Assembly (NCBI GenBank): GCA_035295125.1
Contig: DATGJP010000080.1
Coordinates: forward strand, 1-64,000
From: JAICMB01 sp035295125
Lineage (GTDB): Bacteria > Acidobacteriota > Terriglobia > Bryobacterales > Bryobacteraceae
DNA: 64,000 bases
Direction of reading: 5' to 3'
In this document: piece by piece, positions 24,742 through 37,931 of the stretch
Layout of the letters: each line of letters starts with the position of its first letter
Position numbering within the stretch: the first letter of the stretch is position 1
Position numbers and translations under genes: made by a program
Notes under the pieces: generated by a model
What the model saw: the letters and a program-made list of their open reading frames with translations, nothing else
The model's database searches: none
Told to the model about the DNA's origin: nothing

Positions 24742-27700
24742 ATGGCCAAGCTCGAGAATCTCACCAGAGGTGCCGCCGTCAGGGGGATCCTGCCCGATTG
24801 CCTCGTCACGGTAATCGACATTAAGTGGTACGGTTCGGCGGCAGTCGAACTCACTTACAAAGACCCCGCCGGAAAGCCTAATATAGTTCTTCTTTACCGG
24901 GATCGGGAGCCCACGCTGGAAGTCGTCGAGGCGGGTCGGCCATGGTCCTTCGACGGAGACGGGAAGCTCTTTCGGCTCGTCTCCGAGGCGCACCGCATCA
25001 ACCTCGCGCATTTATTTGACCCGCTGCTCGCCATCCATACCTCGATGGTCGACCCGTTGCCGCACCAGATCACCGCGGTATACGGCGAGATGCTGCCGCG
25101 CCAACCGCTCCGGTTTCTCCTGGCTGATGACCCGGGCGCCGGCAAGACGATTATGGCCGGCCTGCTCATTAAGGAATTGCTGATCCGCGGCGACTTGCAC
25201 CGCTGCATGATCGTGTGCCCCGGCAATCTCGCTGAGCAGTGGCAGGACGAGCTTTACTTGCGATTCCAGCTTCCCTTCGAGATCCTGACGAACGACAAGC
25301 TCGAATCGGCGCGCACGGGCAATTGGTTCGCGGAGAATCCATTGGCCATCTGCCGCCTGGACAAGCTGAGCCGCAACGAGGATGTCCAGGCGAAGCTGGC
25401 TAATACCGACTGGGACCTGGTGGTGTGCGACGAAGCCCACAAGATGTCCGCCACCTTCTTCGGTAGCGAAGCAAAGTACACCAAGCGCTATCGGCTCGGT
25501 CAACTCCTCGGCCAGCTCACTCGCCATCTGCTGATGATGACCGCGACGCCGCATAACGGCAAGCCCGAAGACTTCCAACTCTTTATGGCGCTGTTGGACG
25601 GCGACCGCTTCGAAGGCCGTGCGCGCGACGGCGTTCACGTCGTCGATGTCTCTGACCTGATGCGTCGCCTGGTGAAGGAACAGCTGCTCAAGTTCGACGG
25701 GACGCCGTTATTCCCGGAACGGCGGGCATACACGGTCGGCTATAAGCTCTCCGACGCGGAGGCCGCGCTCTATAAGAGCGTCACCGACTACGTTCGCGAC
25801 GAATTTAGCCGAGCCGATTCGCTGGAGAGCGAGGGCCGCAAAGGGACAGTCGGATTCGCCCTGACCATCCTGCAACGGCGGTTGGCGTCTTCGCCAGAAG
25901 CAATCCTGCAATCCCTCCGGCGCCGGCGGGAACGGTTAGAGCGCCGCCTGCGCGAAGAACAAATCCTCAAGCGTGGAGGCGATCTTCAAGACAACGGCCT
26001 CCAGGGAATGCCCAGTCTTACCGAAGAGGACATCGACGATCTGGACGACGCCCCCGATTCAGAGGTGGAAGAGACAGAAGAGACCGTCGTCGATCAGGCG
26101 ACGGCGGCCCGCACGATCGCGGAGCTTCAGGCCGAGATCGAGATTCTGAAGAACCTCGAAGTGCTGGCTCTCAAAGTTCGCCGCAGCGGTACCGACAAAA
26201 AGTGGGAGGAACTGTCGTCACTGCTGCAGAACCACGCCGAAATGTTCGATGCGCACGGCCACCGCCGAAAGATGGTCATTTTCAGCGAGCACCGGGACAC
26301 GTTGAACTACCTGACTGAGCGGCTCCGCTCGCTGCTCGGTGCTCCCGAAGCCCTCGTCACCATCCATGGCGGGATGGGCCGCGAGGAGCGAACCAAAGCC
26401 CAGGAGGCCTTCAAGCAGGACAAAGACGTTCTCATCCTGCTGGCCACCGACGCCGCCGGCGAAGGCATCAACCTACAGCGTGCGCACCTGATGGTCAATT
26501 ACGACCTGCCCTGGAACCCCAATCGCCTCGAACAGCGCTTCGGCCGCATTCACCGAATTGGCCAGACCGAAGTTTGCCACCTCTGGAACCTTCTCGCGGA
26601 AGAGACGCGCGAAGGCGACGTGTACAAACGGCTCCTCGAAAAGATCGAACAGGAGCGTGAGGCCCTCGGTGGAGGGGTCTTCGATATTCTAGGCCAACTT
26701 TTCCGCGAACAGCGCCTGCGCGACCTCCTCATTGAAGCCATCCGCTACGGCGACCAGCCCGAGGTCAAGGCCCGCCTGCACCAGATCGTCGATAACCTGA
26801 CCGACCGCAAGCACTGCCAGGAACTGCTGGAAGAGCGGGCTCTGGCGAACGACACCATGGATGCCTCTCAGGTCCAGCGGATCCGGGAGGACATGGAGCG
26901 CGCGGAGGCGCGCCGGCTCCAGCCGCATTTCATTGAATCGTTCTTTCTGGAGGCCTTCCGAATCCTGGGCGGTTCCTTCAAGGAACGCGAACCTCGCCGC
27001 TTTGAAATCACCCACGTGCCCGCGCTGATCCGCCAACGGGACCGCCTGATTGGAACCGGCGAGCCGGTCCTGGGCAAGTATGAACGGATCACCTTCGAGA
27101 AGTCTCTCCGTGCGGTTCCCGGCCAACCGCTGGCCACTTTTGTCTGTCCGGGCCAGCCACTCCTGGGCGCAACCATCGATCTGATTCTGGAGCGCAATCG
27201 GGACCTCTTGAAGCGCGGCACCGTCCTTGTAGATCCCGACGATCCTGGCGAGACAGTTCGCGCACTCTTCTACCTGGAGCACACGATCCAGGACGGCCGC
27301 ACCGACAAGGCCGGCAACCGCCGCGTCGTCTCCCGGCAACTGCAGTTCGTTGAGACAGATGCTGCGGGCGCCACCAGGAACGCCGGTTACGCCCCCTATC
27401 TGGACTACCGGCCCGCAACGGCTGAGGAACGAACCAGTCTCACCGCCACTCTGGAATCCCAAGCGTGGCTCAAAGCCGACTTGGAATCTATTGTCGTGGG
27501 CCACGCGATAGACAATCTTGTTCCCGTCCACCTTGGCGAAGTCCGAAATCGCCGCGAAGACCTGGTGACCAGAACCATGGCTGCAGTCAAAGACCGGCTG
27601 ACCAAAGAGATCACCTACTGGGACCACCGCGCGAACCAGCTGAAGGACCAGGAACTGGCCGGCAAGGTCAATGCCAAAATCAACTCCGGGAAAGCCCGCC

Positions 27701-28299
27701 AGCGTGCCGATGAGCTACAAGCCCGCCTGCAGAGGCGGATGGCGGAACTCGAACTTGAACGCCAGATTTCGCCTCTTCCCCCGGTCGCCATCGGCGGCAC
27801 GATCGTGGTTCCCATCGGGCTGCTTCGGAAACTGCTTCCGCCCGCCGCTCAGCCCGGCGATGCCACCGCCGATGCCGTGTCTGCCGAAGCGCGCAAGCAG
27901 ATGGAACTGCTTGCCATGCGGATGGTTATGGACGCCGAGAAACAGCTTGGCAACCACCCGTGCGACGTGAGCGCCGAAAAGTGCGGGTACGACATTGAAT
28001 CGAAAGTTGAGGCGAGCGGCAAACTTCGGTTCATCGAAGTAAAGGGACGTGTCGCCGGCGCGCTCACGGTAACGGTCACACGAAACGAAATCCTCACGGC
28101 ACTGAACAAACCCGACGATTTCATCCTGGCCATTGGACAGGCGGATGGTGTCGAGCAGAGTCTGGTCTACATCCGACGACCCTTCCAGCAGGAGCCCGAA
28201 TTCGCGGTCGAGAGCATCAACTACAATCTTCAGGAACTGCTAAACCGCGGGTACGACCCATCAGCCAGCCGTTCGCCGAGCGTTGAGGAGCTACTTTGA
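24742..28299 (+). CDS. SNF2/SF2 helicase with C-terminal DUF3883
   Basis: An 1185-residue DNA translocase/helicase. Walker A is DPGAGKT at 130-136, DEAH at 230-233, motif III TATPHNGK near 267, and the second RecA-like half carries HGGMGREER near 540, ATDAAGEGINLQ and the closing GRIHRIGQ near 600-607. Near 1080-1105 the chain enters a DUF3883 domain (YDIESKVEASGKLRFIEVKG), a restriction-endonuclease-like fold with the E-x-K signature. This build is known from DISARM DrmD and related helicase-methylase-ATPase systems. It opens a tight six-gene operon. No ribosome-binding site is obvious at this ATG. Confidence 0.88.
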   Translation: MAKLENLTRGAAVRGILPDCLVTVIDIKWYGSAAVELTYKDPAGKPNIVLLYRDREPTLEVVEAGRPWSFDGDGKLFRLVSEAHRINLAHLFDPLLAIHTSMVDPLPHQITAVYGEMLPRQPLRFLLADDPGAGKTIMAGLLIKELLIRGDLHRCMIVCPGNLAEQWQDELYLRFQLPFEILTNDKLESARTGNWFAENPLAICRLDKLSRNEDVQAKLANTDWDLVVCDEAHKMSATFFGSEAKYTKRYRLGQLLGQLTRHLLMMTATPHNGKPEDFQLFMALLDGDRFEGRARDGVHVVDVSDLMRRLVKEQLLKFDGTPLFPERRAYTVGYKLSDAEAALYKSVTDYVRDEFSRADSLESEGRKGTVGFALTILQRRLASSPEAILQSLRRRRERLERRLREEQILKRGGDLQDNGLQGMPSLTEEDIDDLDDAPDSEVEETEETVVDQATAARTIAELQAEIEILKNLEVLALKVRRSGTDKKWEELSSLLQNHAEMFDAHGHRRKMVIFSEHRDTLNYLTERLRSLLGAPEALVTIHGGMGREERTKAQEAFKQDKDVLILLATDAAGEGINLQRAHLMVNYDLPWNPNRLEQRFGRIHRIGQTEVCHLWNLLAEETREGDVYKRLLEKIEQEREALGGGVFDILGQLFREQRLRDLLIEAIRYGDQPEVKARLHQIVDNLTDRKHCQELLEERALANDTMDASQVQRIREDMERAEARRLQPHFIESFFLEAFRILGGSFKEREPRRFEITHVPALIRQRDRLIGTGEPVLGKYERITFEKSLRAVPGQPLATFVCPGQPLLGATIDLILERNRDLLKRGTVLVDPDDPGETVRALFYLEHTIQDGRTDKAGNRRVVSRQLQFVETDAAGATRNAGYAPYLDYRPATAEERTSLTATLESQAWLKADLESIVVGHAIDNLVPVHLGEVRNRREDLVTRTMAAVKDRLTKEITYWDHRANQLKDQELAGKVNAKINSGKARQRADELQARLQRRMAELELERQISPLPPVAIGGTIVVPIGLLRKLLPPAAQPGDATADAVSAEARKQMELLAMRMVMDAEKQLGNHPCDVSAEKCGYDIESKVEASGKLRFIEVKGRVAGALTVTVTRNEILTALNKPDDFILAIGQADGVEQSLVYIRRPFQQEPEFAVESINYNLQELLNRGYDPSASRSPSVEELL

Positions 28300-29945
28300 A
28301 CGAGACCACATTGGAGTTTGGCGCGCCGCCTCAGCTAACCATCCTTCATTTGCCATTGCCTTGGCCGGAAGGCGCGCATCCGGCGGAGTCGTTTGCAGCA
28401 AATACCCGTCACGTTTTGGCTGTGGTCTCCGGGCTCGACGCTCAAGGTGTCGGCACGATTCGCCACTGGGTTGAGTACGGACGGGAGGTATTGATCCGCA
28501 TGGTCGTGCTTGTCCACGCTACATGCCCGACGCGAAGCGAAGATCTCTCTGCGATGCTGACGCTGGCAAACAGCCACGTAGGTAAGCTGAAGATCCTCGT
28601 CCGGCCCCTCTCGCATTGGGGCGAAGAACTGACGTGGGTACGCTTTGACTACGGAAAGGACACCGCGCCACTGCTGTGGATCGCAGGTTCGGGCAACTTC
28701 GGACTTGGTCGCCCGGAACCCCACCAGGGACACGTACTTCTCGCGCCGGACGCCGGCATGGACGAGCAGTTTGTCATGTGGTATTCGGGACTAGAAGCGC
28801 AGGCAGTTCCGCTTGACGAGCGCACAGCTCGGATTCCCGCTCTCGTACCGGCGCAAGGGACTGCGGAAGGTCGGGTGGCTTGGGAAGTGTATCTCGAAAA
28901 TTGCAGGAAAGAGACACGCGGAACAACAGACAAAGAAACCGACTCCCCGTCTGACAACGGCACAAAACACTCCACTGAGAGAACTGAGGAAATCGCGAAG
29001 CAGGTCCGGAACGAAACGGGGCTCCAAAAGCCAGATCCGCTTGTTCCCGTTGTTTCGCAGTTCTTTCAGCAAGGCTGCCACGTGACGCTCGACAAAGCTT
29101 CGCGCGTACCTCCGCTGGAGGTTCCTATCAGCGCCCGGTTCTTTGGGATCGATCGCGTTAGGCAACGAGGAGTGATTTCGCGGCGACTCGATTACAACAT
29201 CTCGATTCTCGACGAGGACGTTAACAAGGAGCTTGAGAAGCACCGGAAAGTGGCGTCAGACCTGCTCCCGAAGTTCACGTTCGCCATGGCCGACGGCAAT
29301 CGCTGGATGCCGCTCGCCGCCAAAGCGCTCTTCGCAGACGAGTTGAAGCGGGCAGAGGAAGCCGGGTCGAAAACGCTGCGAGCCGTTCTTGGTGGAGATA
29401 CGAAGGCCTTTGTCGCGACCAAGCGCGACATCGTCGCCAAAGCTGCCCAGCAGCACTATCAGGAATTTAACCCCGGTCAAGAGATTCCTGGCGAGTACGT
29501 CGACAAAATCCTCGAGGCACTGGTAACCAGGTTCGATAAGGCACTCACCCGTAAGTTCGTCCCGGAGCTGAGTGAGGTCGGCACCAATTTCCGCGCGCCC
29601 CGGCAGGGCGACTCCGATGCAAATTGGGCCGTTGCCAGGCGGCTGCTCGCATCGGTGGCGGAGTACCCGCGGAAAGCGATCAAGGACTACACGTTCTTCT
29701 TTCGTGGGCTGAAGGTTGAGCCGCAGGAACTGCTCGATGCGATGAATGTCCTCGATGACCGGATCACACGGCGCGCTGCCGATCGGCGTGCCGAACAGAT
29801 CGCCAAGGACGAGTTGGCATGCCTCGAAGGTATCGAAGAGTCCGACCTGAACGACCATGATAAATGCGTTGAAATTGTAGCCCTCCTGCATGGAACGAAG
29901 ACACTGGCGGAAATACGGACAGCGCTATCGGAGACCCACCGGTGA
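28296..29945 (+). CDS. Phospholipase-D-like protein of the helicase-methylase operon
   Basis: A 549-residue protein starting at TTG 28296, four bases before the end of the helicase gene, with GAGGAG five bases upstream supporting this rare start. Residues 30-170 have a PLD-like alpha/beta look with a GSGNFG motif (LLWIAGSGNFGLGRPEP), recalling the GS-N half of the HKD motif, but no clear H-x-K precedes it. A charged linker (205-245) leads to a helical C-terminal half. PLD-family nucleases occur in related systems such as DISARM DrmC. Here catalytic competence is doubtful, so the call is tentative. Confidence 0.55.
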   Translation: MNETTLEFGAPPQLTILHLPLPWPEGAHPAESFAANTRHVLAVVSGLDAQGVGTIRHWVEYGREVLIRMVVLVHATCPTRSEDLSAMLTLANSHVGKLKILVRPLSHWGEELTWVRFDYGKDTAPLLWIAGSGNFGLGRPEPHQGHVLLAPDAGMDEQFVMWYSGLEAQAVPLDERTARIPALVPAQGTAEGRVAWEVYLENCRKETRGTTDKETDSPSDNGTKHSTERTEEIAKQVRNETGLQKPDPLVPVVSQFFQQGCHVTLDKASRVPPLEVPISARFFGIDRVRQRGVISRRLDYNISILDEDVNKELEKHRKVASDLLPKFTFAMADGNRWMPLAAKALFADELKRAEEAGSKTLRAVLGGDTKAFVATKRDIVAKAAQQHYQEFNPGQEIPGEYVDKILEALVTRFDKALTRKFVPELSEVGTNFRAPRQGDSDANWAVARRLLASVAEYPRKAIKDYTFFFRGLKVEPQELLDAMNVLDDRITRRAADRRAEQIAKDELACLEGIEESDLNDHDKCVEIVALLHGTKTLAEIRTALSETHR

Positions 29946-30415
29946 CTTTGGAAGCATTCACGAAGATGCAGCGGGACGATGGGCGCCGGGGCCTGTCGTC
30001 TCTGCTTCAGGATTGCGTCCGGCGGTTCCTCGCAGCGGCTTCATTGGTCGGGGCTGAAGGGCCGGCCATCAAGCGAATCCAAGATGCCCGATATGAAGGG
30101 AACGTGGATCTGACTCCGCTCTTCCCGATCTGGGATCTGATTTGTGAGCGATATCGTAAGGAGCGATTCGACGCGCAAGCATCTCTATTTAAGGAACATT
30201 CTCAGGATGTTCTTGAGCGATGGGGACAATTCCTTCATTGGGAGCTTTCCCCCCTCTTTCTGCGCGAGAACGAGTTTGTTCGCAATGTCCTGCGTGCGGT
30301 CGATCTACTGCCCTGCCGGTCGAGGGAACAGGTGGTTTCTGCAATGTACCAATACATCTCAGACATGAGCCTGCCGTACCAACGCCCTCCCTGGGATAGC
30401 GCGGATATCGAATAA
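29942..30415 (+). CDS. Small helical protein of the helicase-methylase operon
   Basis: A 157-residue protein beginning with GTG at 29942 (GTGA overlap with the preceding stop). It is predicted nearly all helical, with a hydrophobic and acidic composition, and has no motif I recognise. Its stop overlaps the methylase start (TAATG), so it is made in step with both neighbours. It may be a structural or specificity subunit of the complex; the sequence does not say. Confidence 0.75.
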   Translation: MTLEAFTKMQRDDGRRGLSSLLQDCVRRFLAAASLVGAEGPAIKRIQDARYEGNVDLTPLFPIWDLICERYRKERFDAQASLFKEHSQDVLERWGQFLHWELSPLFLRENEFVRNVLRAVDLLPCRSREQVVSAMYQYISDMSLPYQRPPWDSADIE

Positions 30416-33117
30416 TGGGAAGCCAAAAGAAGAAGCTCATTGAAGTCGCGTTGCCGCTGGAGGCAATCAACAAGGAGTCGGCGCGGGAGAAGTCCATCCG
30501 GCATGGGCATCCGTCGACGTTGCACCTCTGGTGGGCGCGGCGGCCGTTGGCGGCGTGTCGCGCGGTCCTGTTCGCTTCGCTGGTGGATGATCCGTCGAGC
30601 CTTCCGGAACAGTTCCCGACTGAGGCCGACCAAGATAAGGAGCGGCAGCGGCTCTTTCGGCTGATCGAAGAGTTGGTGAAATGGGACAACGCGAACAACC
30701 CGGCCATTTTGAAAGCTGCCCATGACGAGATCGTGAAGTCCACGGATGGGAATCCGCCCCCGATCTACGATCCCTTCTGTGGCGGCGGATCGATTCCACT
30801 TGAAGCGCAGCGCCTGGGATTGGAAGCACAAGCGAGTGATCTGAACCCTGTCGCCGTTCTGATTAACAAAGCGCTCATCGAGATACCGCCCAAGTTCGTT
30901 GATCAGCCGCCCACAAATCCGGTTTCGAACGGCAAACTGAGCGGGAAAGGCATGTGGAGCGGTGCGCGTGGTCTAGCGGATGATATTCGCCACTACGGTC
31001 AGTGGATGCGCGACCGAGCCTTCGAACGTGTTGGGGATCTTTACCCGAAAGTACTTCAATCCCGCGACAACGAGGCTACTGTGATCGCCTGGTTATGGGC
31101 GCGGACGCTGCAGTGCCCCAACCCGGCATGCGGAGCGCAGATGCCGCTCGTACGCACATTTGAGCTCTCGACGAAACCGGGCAAGAGAATCGTGCTTCAG
31201 CCCAAGGTCGATCACGCGGCCAAGTCGGTTCGATTTGAGGTTTGTCGCGGCGACGGCAAGGCACTTTCTCCAACGCGGCAACGCAACCGCAGTCGCTGCA
31301 TCTTCTGCGAAAACATTCTAAATGACATCGGTACCCGAGAACAAGCCAAGGCTCACGGGATTGGCAAGATCCTGTTGGCGGTGGTCGCGGAAAGCCCAAG
31401 TGGAAGGGCATACTTGAGCGCACCAGAGACCCCTGCACCTGAGGCGCCGTCGCGAGAAACGGCGTGGTTGGAGCAGCCGCTGTCAGACAATCCACGATGG
31501 TTCTCCCCTCCTGGGTATGGGCTGCCGTTGTTCAAAGATCTTTTTACGCCGCGCCAATTGGTTACGCTAACCACGTTCAGCGATCTTGTCGGTGAGGCTC
31601 GCGAGGCTGCCATTCGCGACGGTGCGAGCTTGGATCGTGCAGATGCCATAGCGACCTACCTCAGCTTCGCGGTGGACAAAGCATCCGACCGCAACACGTC
31701 ATTGTGCGCCTGGGAGGCCAAAATGGACCGCATGCGCGGTACTTTTGGCCGCCAGGCGCTGCCAATGGTATGGGACTTCGTAGAGACCAATCCGTTTGCC
31801 GGCGCAGGCGGCGACTTGAGGGGCTGCGTGGAGTCGCTTTGTGAAGTGCTGGAGACTCTACCGCCCGGACAGACCGGGCGCGTCAAGCAGCTTGATGCGA
31901 CCTCGTTGACAACGGACGATGCATCAGTCGTTTTTTCAACAGACCCGCCTTATTACGACAATATCGGTTATGCGGACCTGTCCGATTTCTTCTATATCTG
32001 GCTGCGCCGTAGTATTGGGTCAATTTACCCAGAGGTGTTCAGTACTCTTCTGGTCCCAAAGAAGCAGGAACTCGTAGCTACTCCTCATCGATTCAACGGC
32101 AGCAAGGAAATGGCCCAGCAGTTTTTTGAAGCCGGGTTCGGGAAGGCTTTCAGTCAGATGCGATCCGGGCAAGATCCCCGGTATCCCCTCACCGTCTACT
32201 ACGCCTTCAAACAATCCGAATCTGATGAGTCGGATGAGAGCGGGCCGGCGACACAAACATCGACGGGATGGGAAACGATGCTTGAGGGGCTGCTAGTTGC
32301 TGGCTTCCAGGTCACGGCAACCTGGCCGATGCGGAGCGAACTACAGACGCGTAACACTAGCCGCGGAACTAATGCCCTCGCTTCGTCAATTGTCTTATCC
32401 TGTCGCCCGCGTCCGGAAACTGCGCCAATAACTACGCGGAAAGACTTCCTCGCGTCGCTCAAGAAGGAACTTCCCCTTTCACTACGTAACCTCCAAAAGG
32501 GCAACATCGCGCCCGTCGATCTCGCACAGGCCGCCATTGGTCCCGGCATGGCGGTGTTCTCCCGGTACAAGAAGGTCCTTGAAACGGACGGTTCTCCAAT
32601 GCGGGTCAGGACTGCCCTTGCGCTAATCAATCAGGGTCTCGACGAGGTCCTTTCTGAACAGGAGAGCGAATTCGACCCCGATACACGCTGGGCATTGGCC
32701 TGGTTTGAGCAGCACCAGTTCGACGACGGCGCATATGGCGAAGCTGAAGTCCTGGCCACGGCGAAAGCGCTCAGCATCTCGCACCTCGCGGAGGCCGGCC
32801 TACTCCATTCTCGCGCCGGCAAGGTCCGGTTGCTGCGCCGGGAAGAACTCCCCGCAGACTGGGACCCGTCTGCAATCGACCGCCTCACGGTTTGGGAGGT
32901 GACCCAGCATCTGATCCGGCGCCTCGACCAGAAGGGCGAAACGGAAACCGCAAATCTAAAAGCGAAGATCGGCGGTATGGCCGAGATCGCACGCGACCTC
33001 GCCTACCGGCTCTATACGCTCTGCGAGCGCAAGGGATGGGCGGAAGAGGCAGGCTTCTACAACAGCCTGGTGGTGGCATGGCCGTCGATGACGTCCGAAG
33101 CATTTGAATTGAAATAA
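30415..33117 (+). CDS. DUF1156-type adenine-specific DNA methyltransferase
   Basis: A 900-residue methylase. The N-terminus is the DUF1156 signature (GHPSTLHLWWARRPLAACRA near 36-55). It is followed by the SAM-binding motif IYDPFCGGGSIPLEAQRLG near 118-136 with the acidic residue of the next strand (ASDLNP). A long insertion contains a CxxC pair (CPNPACG) and a second pair (CIFCEN), probably a zinc ribbon. The catalytic DPPYYDNIGY block is near 508-517. This is an N6-adenine or N4-cytosine methylase that would mark self DNA. It is fifth-from-last of a run with helicase and ATPase genes; the ParB-like gene follows after 5 nt. Confidence 0.9.
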   Translation: MGSQKKKLIEVALPLEAINKESAREKSIRHGHPSTLHLWWARRPLAACRAVLFASLVDDPSSLPEQFPTEADQDKERQRLFRLIEELVKWDNANNPAILKAAHDEIVKSTDGNPPPIYDPFCGGGSIPLEAQRLGLEAQASDLNPVAVLINKALIEIPPKFVDQPPTNPVSNGKLSGKGMWSGARGLADDIRHYGQWMRDRAFERVGDLYPKVLQSRDNEATVIAWLWARTLQCPNPACGAQMPLVRTFELSTKPGKRIVLQPKVDHAAKSVRFEVCRGDGKALSPTRQRNRSRCIFCENILNDIGTREQAKAHGIGKILLAVVAESPSGRAYLSAPETPAPEAPSRETAWLEQPLSDNPRWFSPPGYGLPLFKDLFTPRQLVTLTTFSDLVGEAREAAIRDGASLDRADAIATYLSFAVDKASDRNTSLCAWEAKMDRMRGTFGRQALPMVWDFVETNPFAGAGGDLRGCVESLCEVLETLPPGQTGRVKQLDATSLTTDDASVVFSTDPPYYDNIGYADLSDFFYIWLRRSIGSIYPEVFSTLLVPKKQELVATPHRFNGSKEMAQQFFEAGFGKAFSQMRSGQDPRYPLTVYYAFKQSESDESDESGPATQTSTGWETMLEGLLVAGFQVTATWPMRSELQTRNTSRGTNALASSIVLSCRPRPETAPITTRKDFLASLKKELPLSLRNLQKGNIAPVDLAQAAIGPGMAVFSRYKKVLETDGSPMRVRTALALINQGLDEVLSEQESEFDPDTRWALAWFEQHQFDDGAYGEAEVLATAKALSISHLAEAGLLHSRAGKVRLLRREELPADWDPSAIDRLTVWEVTQHLIRRLDQKGETETANLKAKIGGMAEIARDLAYRLYTLCERKGWAEEAGFYNSLVVAWPSMTSEAFELK

Positions 33118-33122
33118 AACCA

Positions 33123-33637
33123 ATGAGTGATGCCAAGCCACCCCGACACGATGACCTCCCGCCGAGTCAGATCGCGGAAGATCCCACCCGGTTTCAGTCG
33201 AGGGCGGCCTATCCCCGCGACTGGATGGACCGGGACCTGGATGACGTCGAGTTCTATAACGTCGATTTTGCTGGGGTCATCTCAGTCTGGCGGGACCCTC
33301 AAGATGAAAAGCTCTACGTAACAGACGGTCACCGCCGCTTAAGCCTTGCAAAACGGCTTCAGGTTCCATCGGTTCACGTGCAGTTCCTCGAAGCACCCAG
33401 CGATGCCGACGCGTTCGCGAAAGGCGTTGAGTTGAGCTTAGGCCAATGGGCTTTCGAGCGCGGGGATAAACTGCGTTGGGCCATTGAGAGTCGTCGAGCG
33501 GCAGTCGACCGCGCGCTGCATACACGCGGGCTCGATCCAGACGGCGAGTCGGCAAATCGACTCTACGAGTTCTACCCGGACCTGGGAAGGCGCTATTCCT
33601 CCTTTCCGTATGATCACAACGAGGCGGAGAAAGTCTG

Positions 33638-33638
<1 letters not shown>
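33123..33638 (+). CDS. ParB-like domain protein
   Basis: A 171-residue protein. Residues 60-80 carry the ParB/Srx motif LYVTDGHRRLSLAKRL (the G-H-R-R signature), with the preceding strand for the hydrophobic core. ParB-type domains bind and sometimes hydrolyse nucleotides (CTP in ParB) and can act as DNA clamps or nucleases. The rest is helical and charged. Its stop overlaps the ATPase start (TGATG). In this operon it may load or regulate the complex on DNA. The Shine-Dalgarno match is weak. Confidence 0.7.
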
Positions 33639-36982
<3,344 letters not shown>

Positions 36983-37019
36983 GTAGGCCAGTGGGCTTAG
37001 GCCTGCAATAAGGAGAAGA

Positions 37020-37931
37020 TTGTCGGCTGTGGCTACGGTGCCAGATCGTGGGAAGGAAGAGCTTCGGAAAATCGACCGCATGGAACTTTGCGTCCAACCA
37101 TTTCTAAAGTGGCCGGGAGGAAAGCGCTGGCTGGTGTCGAGCCTGATCCAGATGATCGGCCAGCAGGAATATGGGACCTACCGCGAGCCGTTCTTGGGTG
37201 GGGGCGCCCTCTTCTTCGCATTGAGGCCGAAGCAGGCCGTCCTATCAGACGTCAACGCCGATTTGATCAACACGTATCGTCAAGTCAAAAACCATTCGAA
37301 GGAGCTTCTTCAACGCCTACAGAGCTTACCGATCAACCAGGCGACCTATGATCGTTTCCGAAAGCAAGAGACAGGTTCGAAACTAGAGAAGGCGATCCGA
37401 TTCCTCTACCTGAATAGGACAGCTTTCGGCGGCATGTATCGCCTCAATGAACAGGGCAATTTCAACGTTCCCTTCGGAGGCGGCGAGCGCACAACCGCCC
37501 CCTTGTGGAAATACGGGCTGCTGACCTCGGCTGCTAGTGCACTTCGGACTTCTAAGTTGTGCGCTGTCGACTTTGAGGAAGCCCTGTCCGTGGCCGTCAA
37601 AGGCGATCTGGTCTATTGTGATCCGACGTATACAGTAGCGCACAACAACAACGGCTTCATTCGCTACAACGAGCGGAATTTCTCTTGGGAAGACCAAAAG
37701 CGCCTGGCTCGCTGTTGCCGAGATGCCTCCAGCCGTGGGGTACTCGTTCTGGTCAGCAACGCATATCACGCTGAGGTTCTGCGCCTTTTTGATCCACCTC
37801 AGCACCTGGTAGTCACGAGGCCGAGTCGGTTATGCCCGCAGATCGAACATCGACGAACTATTGATGAATTTGTCTTCGTGTTTCCGCCCTCAGCCGCGGC
37901 TAAGAAAATCAGGGGGCCGAGGGGTTCATGA
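37020..37931 (+). CDS. Dam-type DNA adenine methyltransferase
   Basis: A 303-residue D12-class methylase. It starts at TTG 37020 because AAGGAG lies just upstream; an ATG 20 codons inside has no such site. Motifs: FLKWPGGKRWL at 28-38, EPFLGGGALFFAL at 56-68 for SAM binding, and DLVYCDPTYT near 196-205. The catalytic motif IV is normally D-P-P-Y; here the second Pro is Thr (DPTY), a tolerated but less common change. Dam methylases of this build target GATC-like sites. It begins 37 nt after the DUF499 gene, so the following five-gene group is probably transcribed with the system before it. Confidence 0.85.
   Translation: MSAVATVPDRGKEELRKIDRMELCVQPFLKWPGGKRWLVSSLIQMIGQQEYGTYREPFLGGGALFFALRPKQAVLSDVNADLINTYRQVKNHSKELLQRLQSLPINQATYDRFRKQETGSKLEKAIRFLYLNRTAFGGMYRLNEQGNFNVPFGGGERTTAPLWKYGLLTSAASALRTSKLCAVDFEEALSVAVKGDLVYCDPTYTVAHNNNGFIRYNERNFSWEDQKRLARCCRDASSRGVLVLVSNAYHAEVLRLFDPPQHLVVTRPSRLCPQIEHRRTIDEFVFVFPPSAAAKKIRGPRGS

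Noticed and set aside
26689..27627. 312-residue minus-strand frame
   Set aside because: Antisense to the helicase, whose motifs are intact on the plus strand.
29256..29891. 211-residue minus-strand frame
   Set aside because: Antisense to the coupled PLD-like gene, with no ribosome-binding site.
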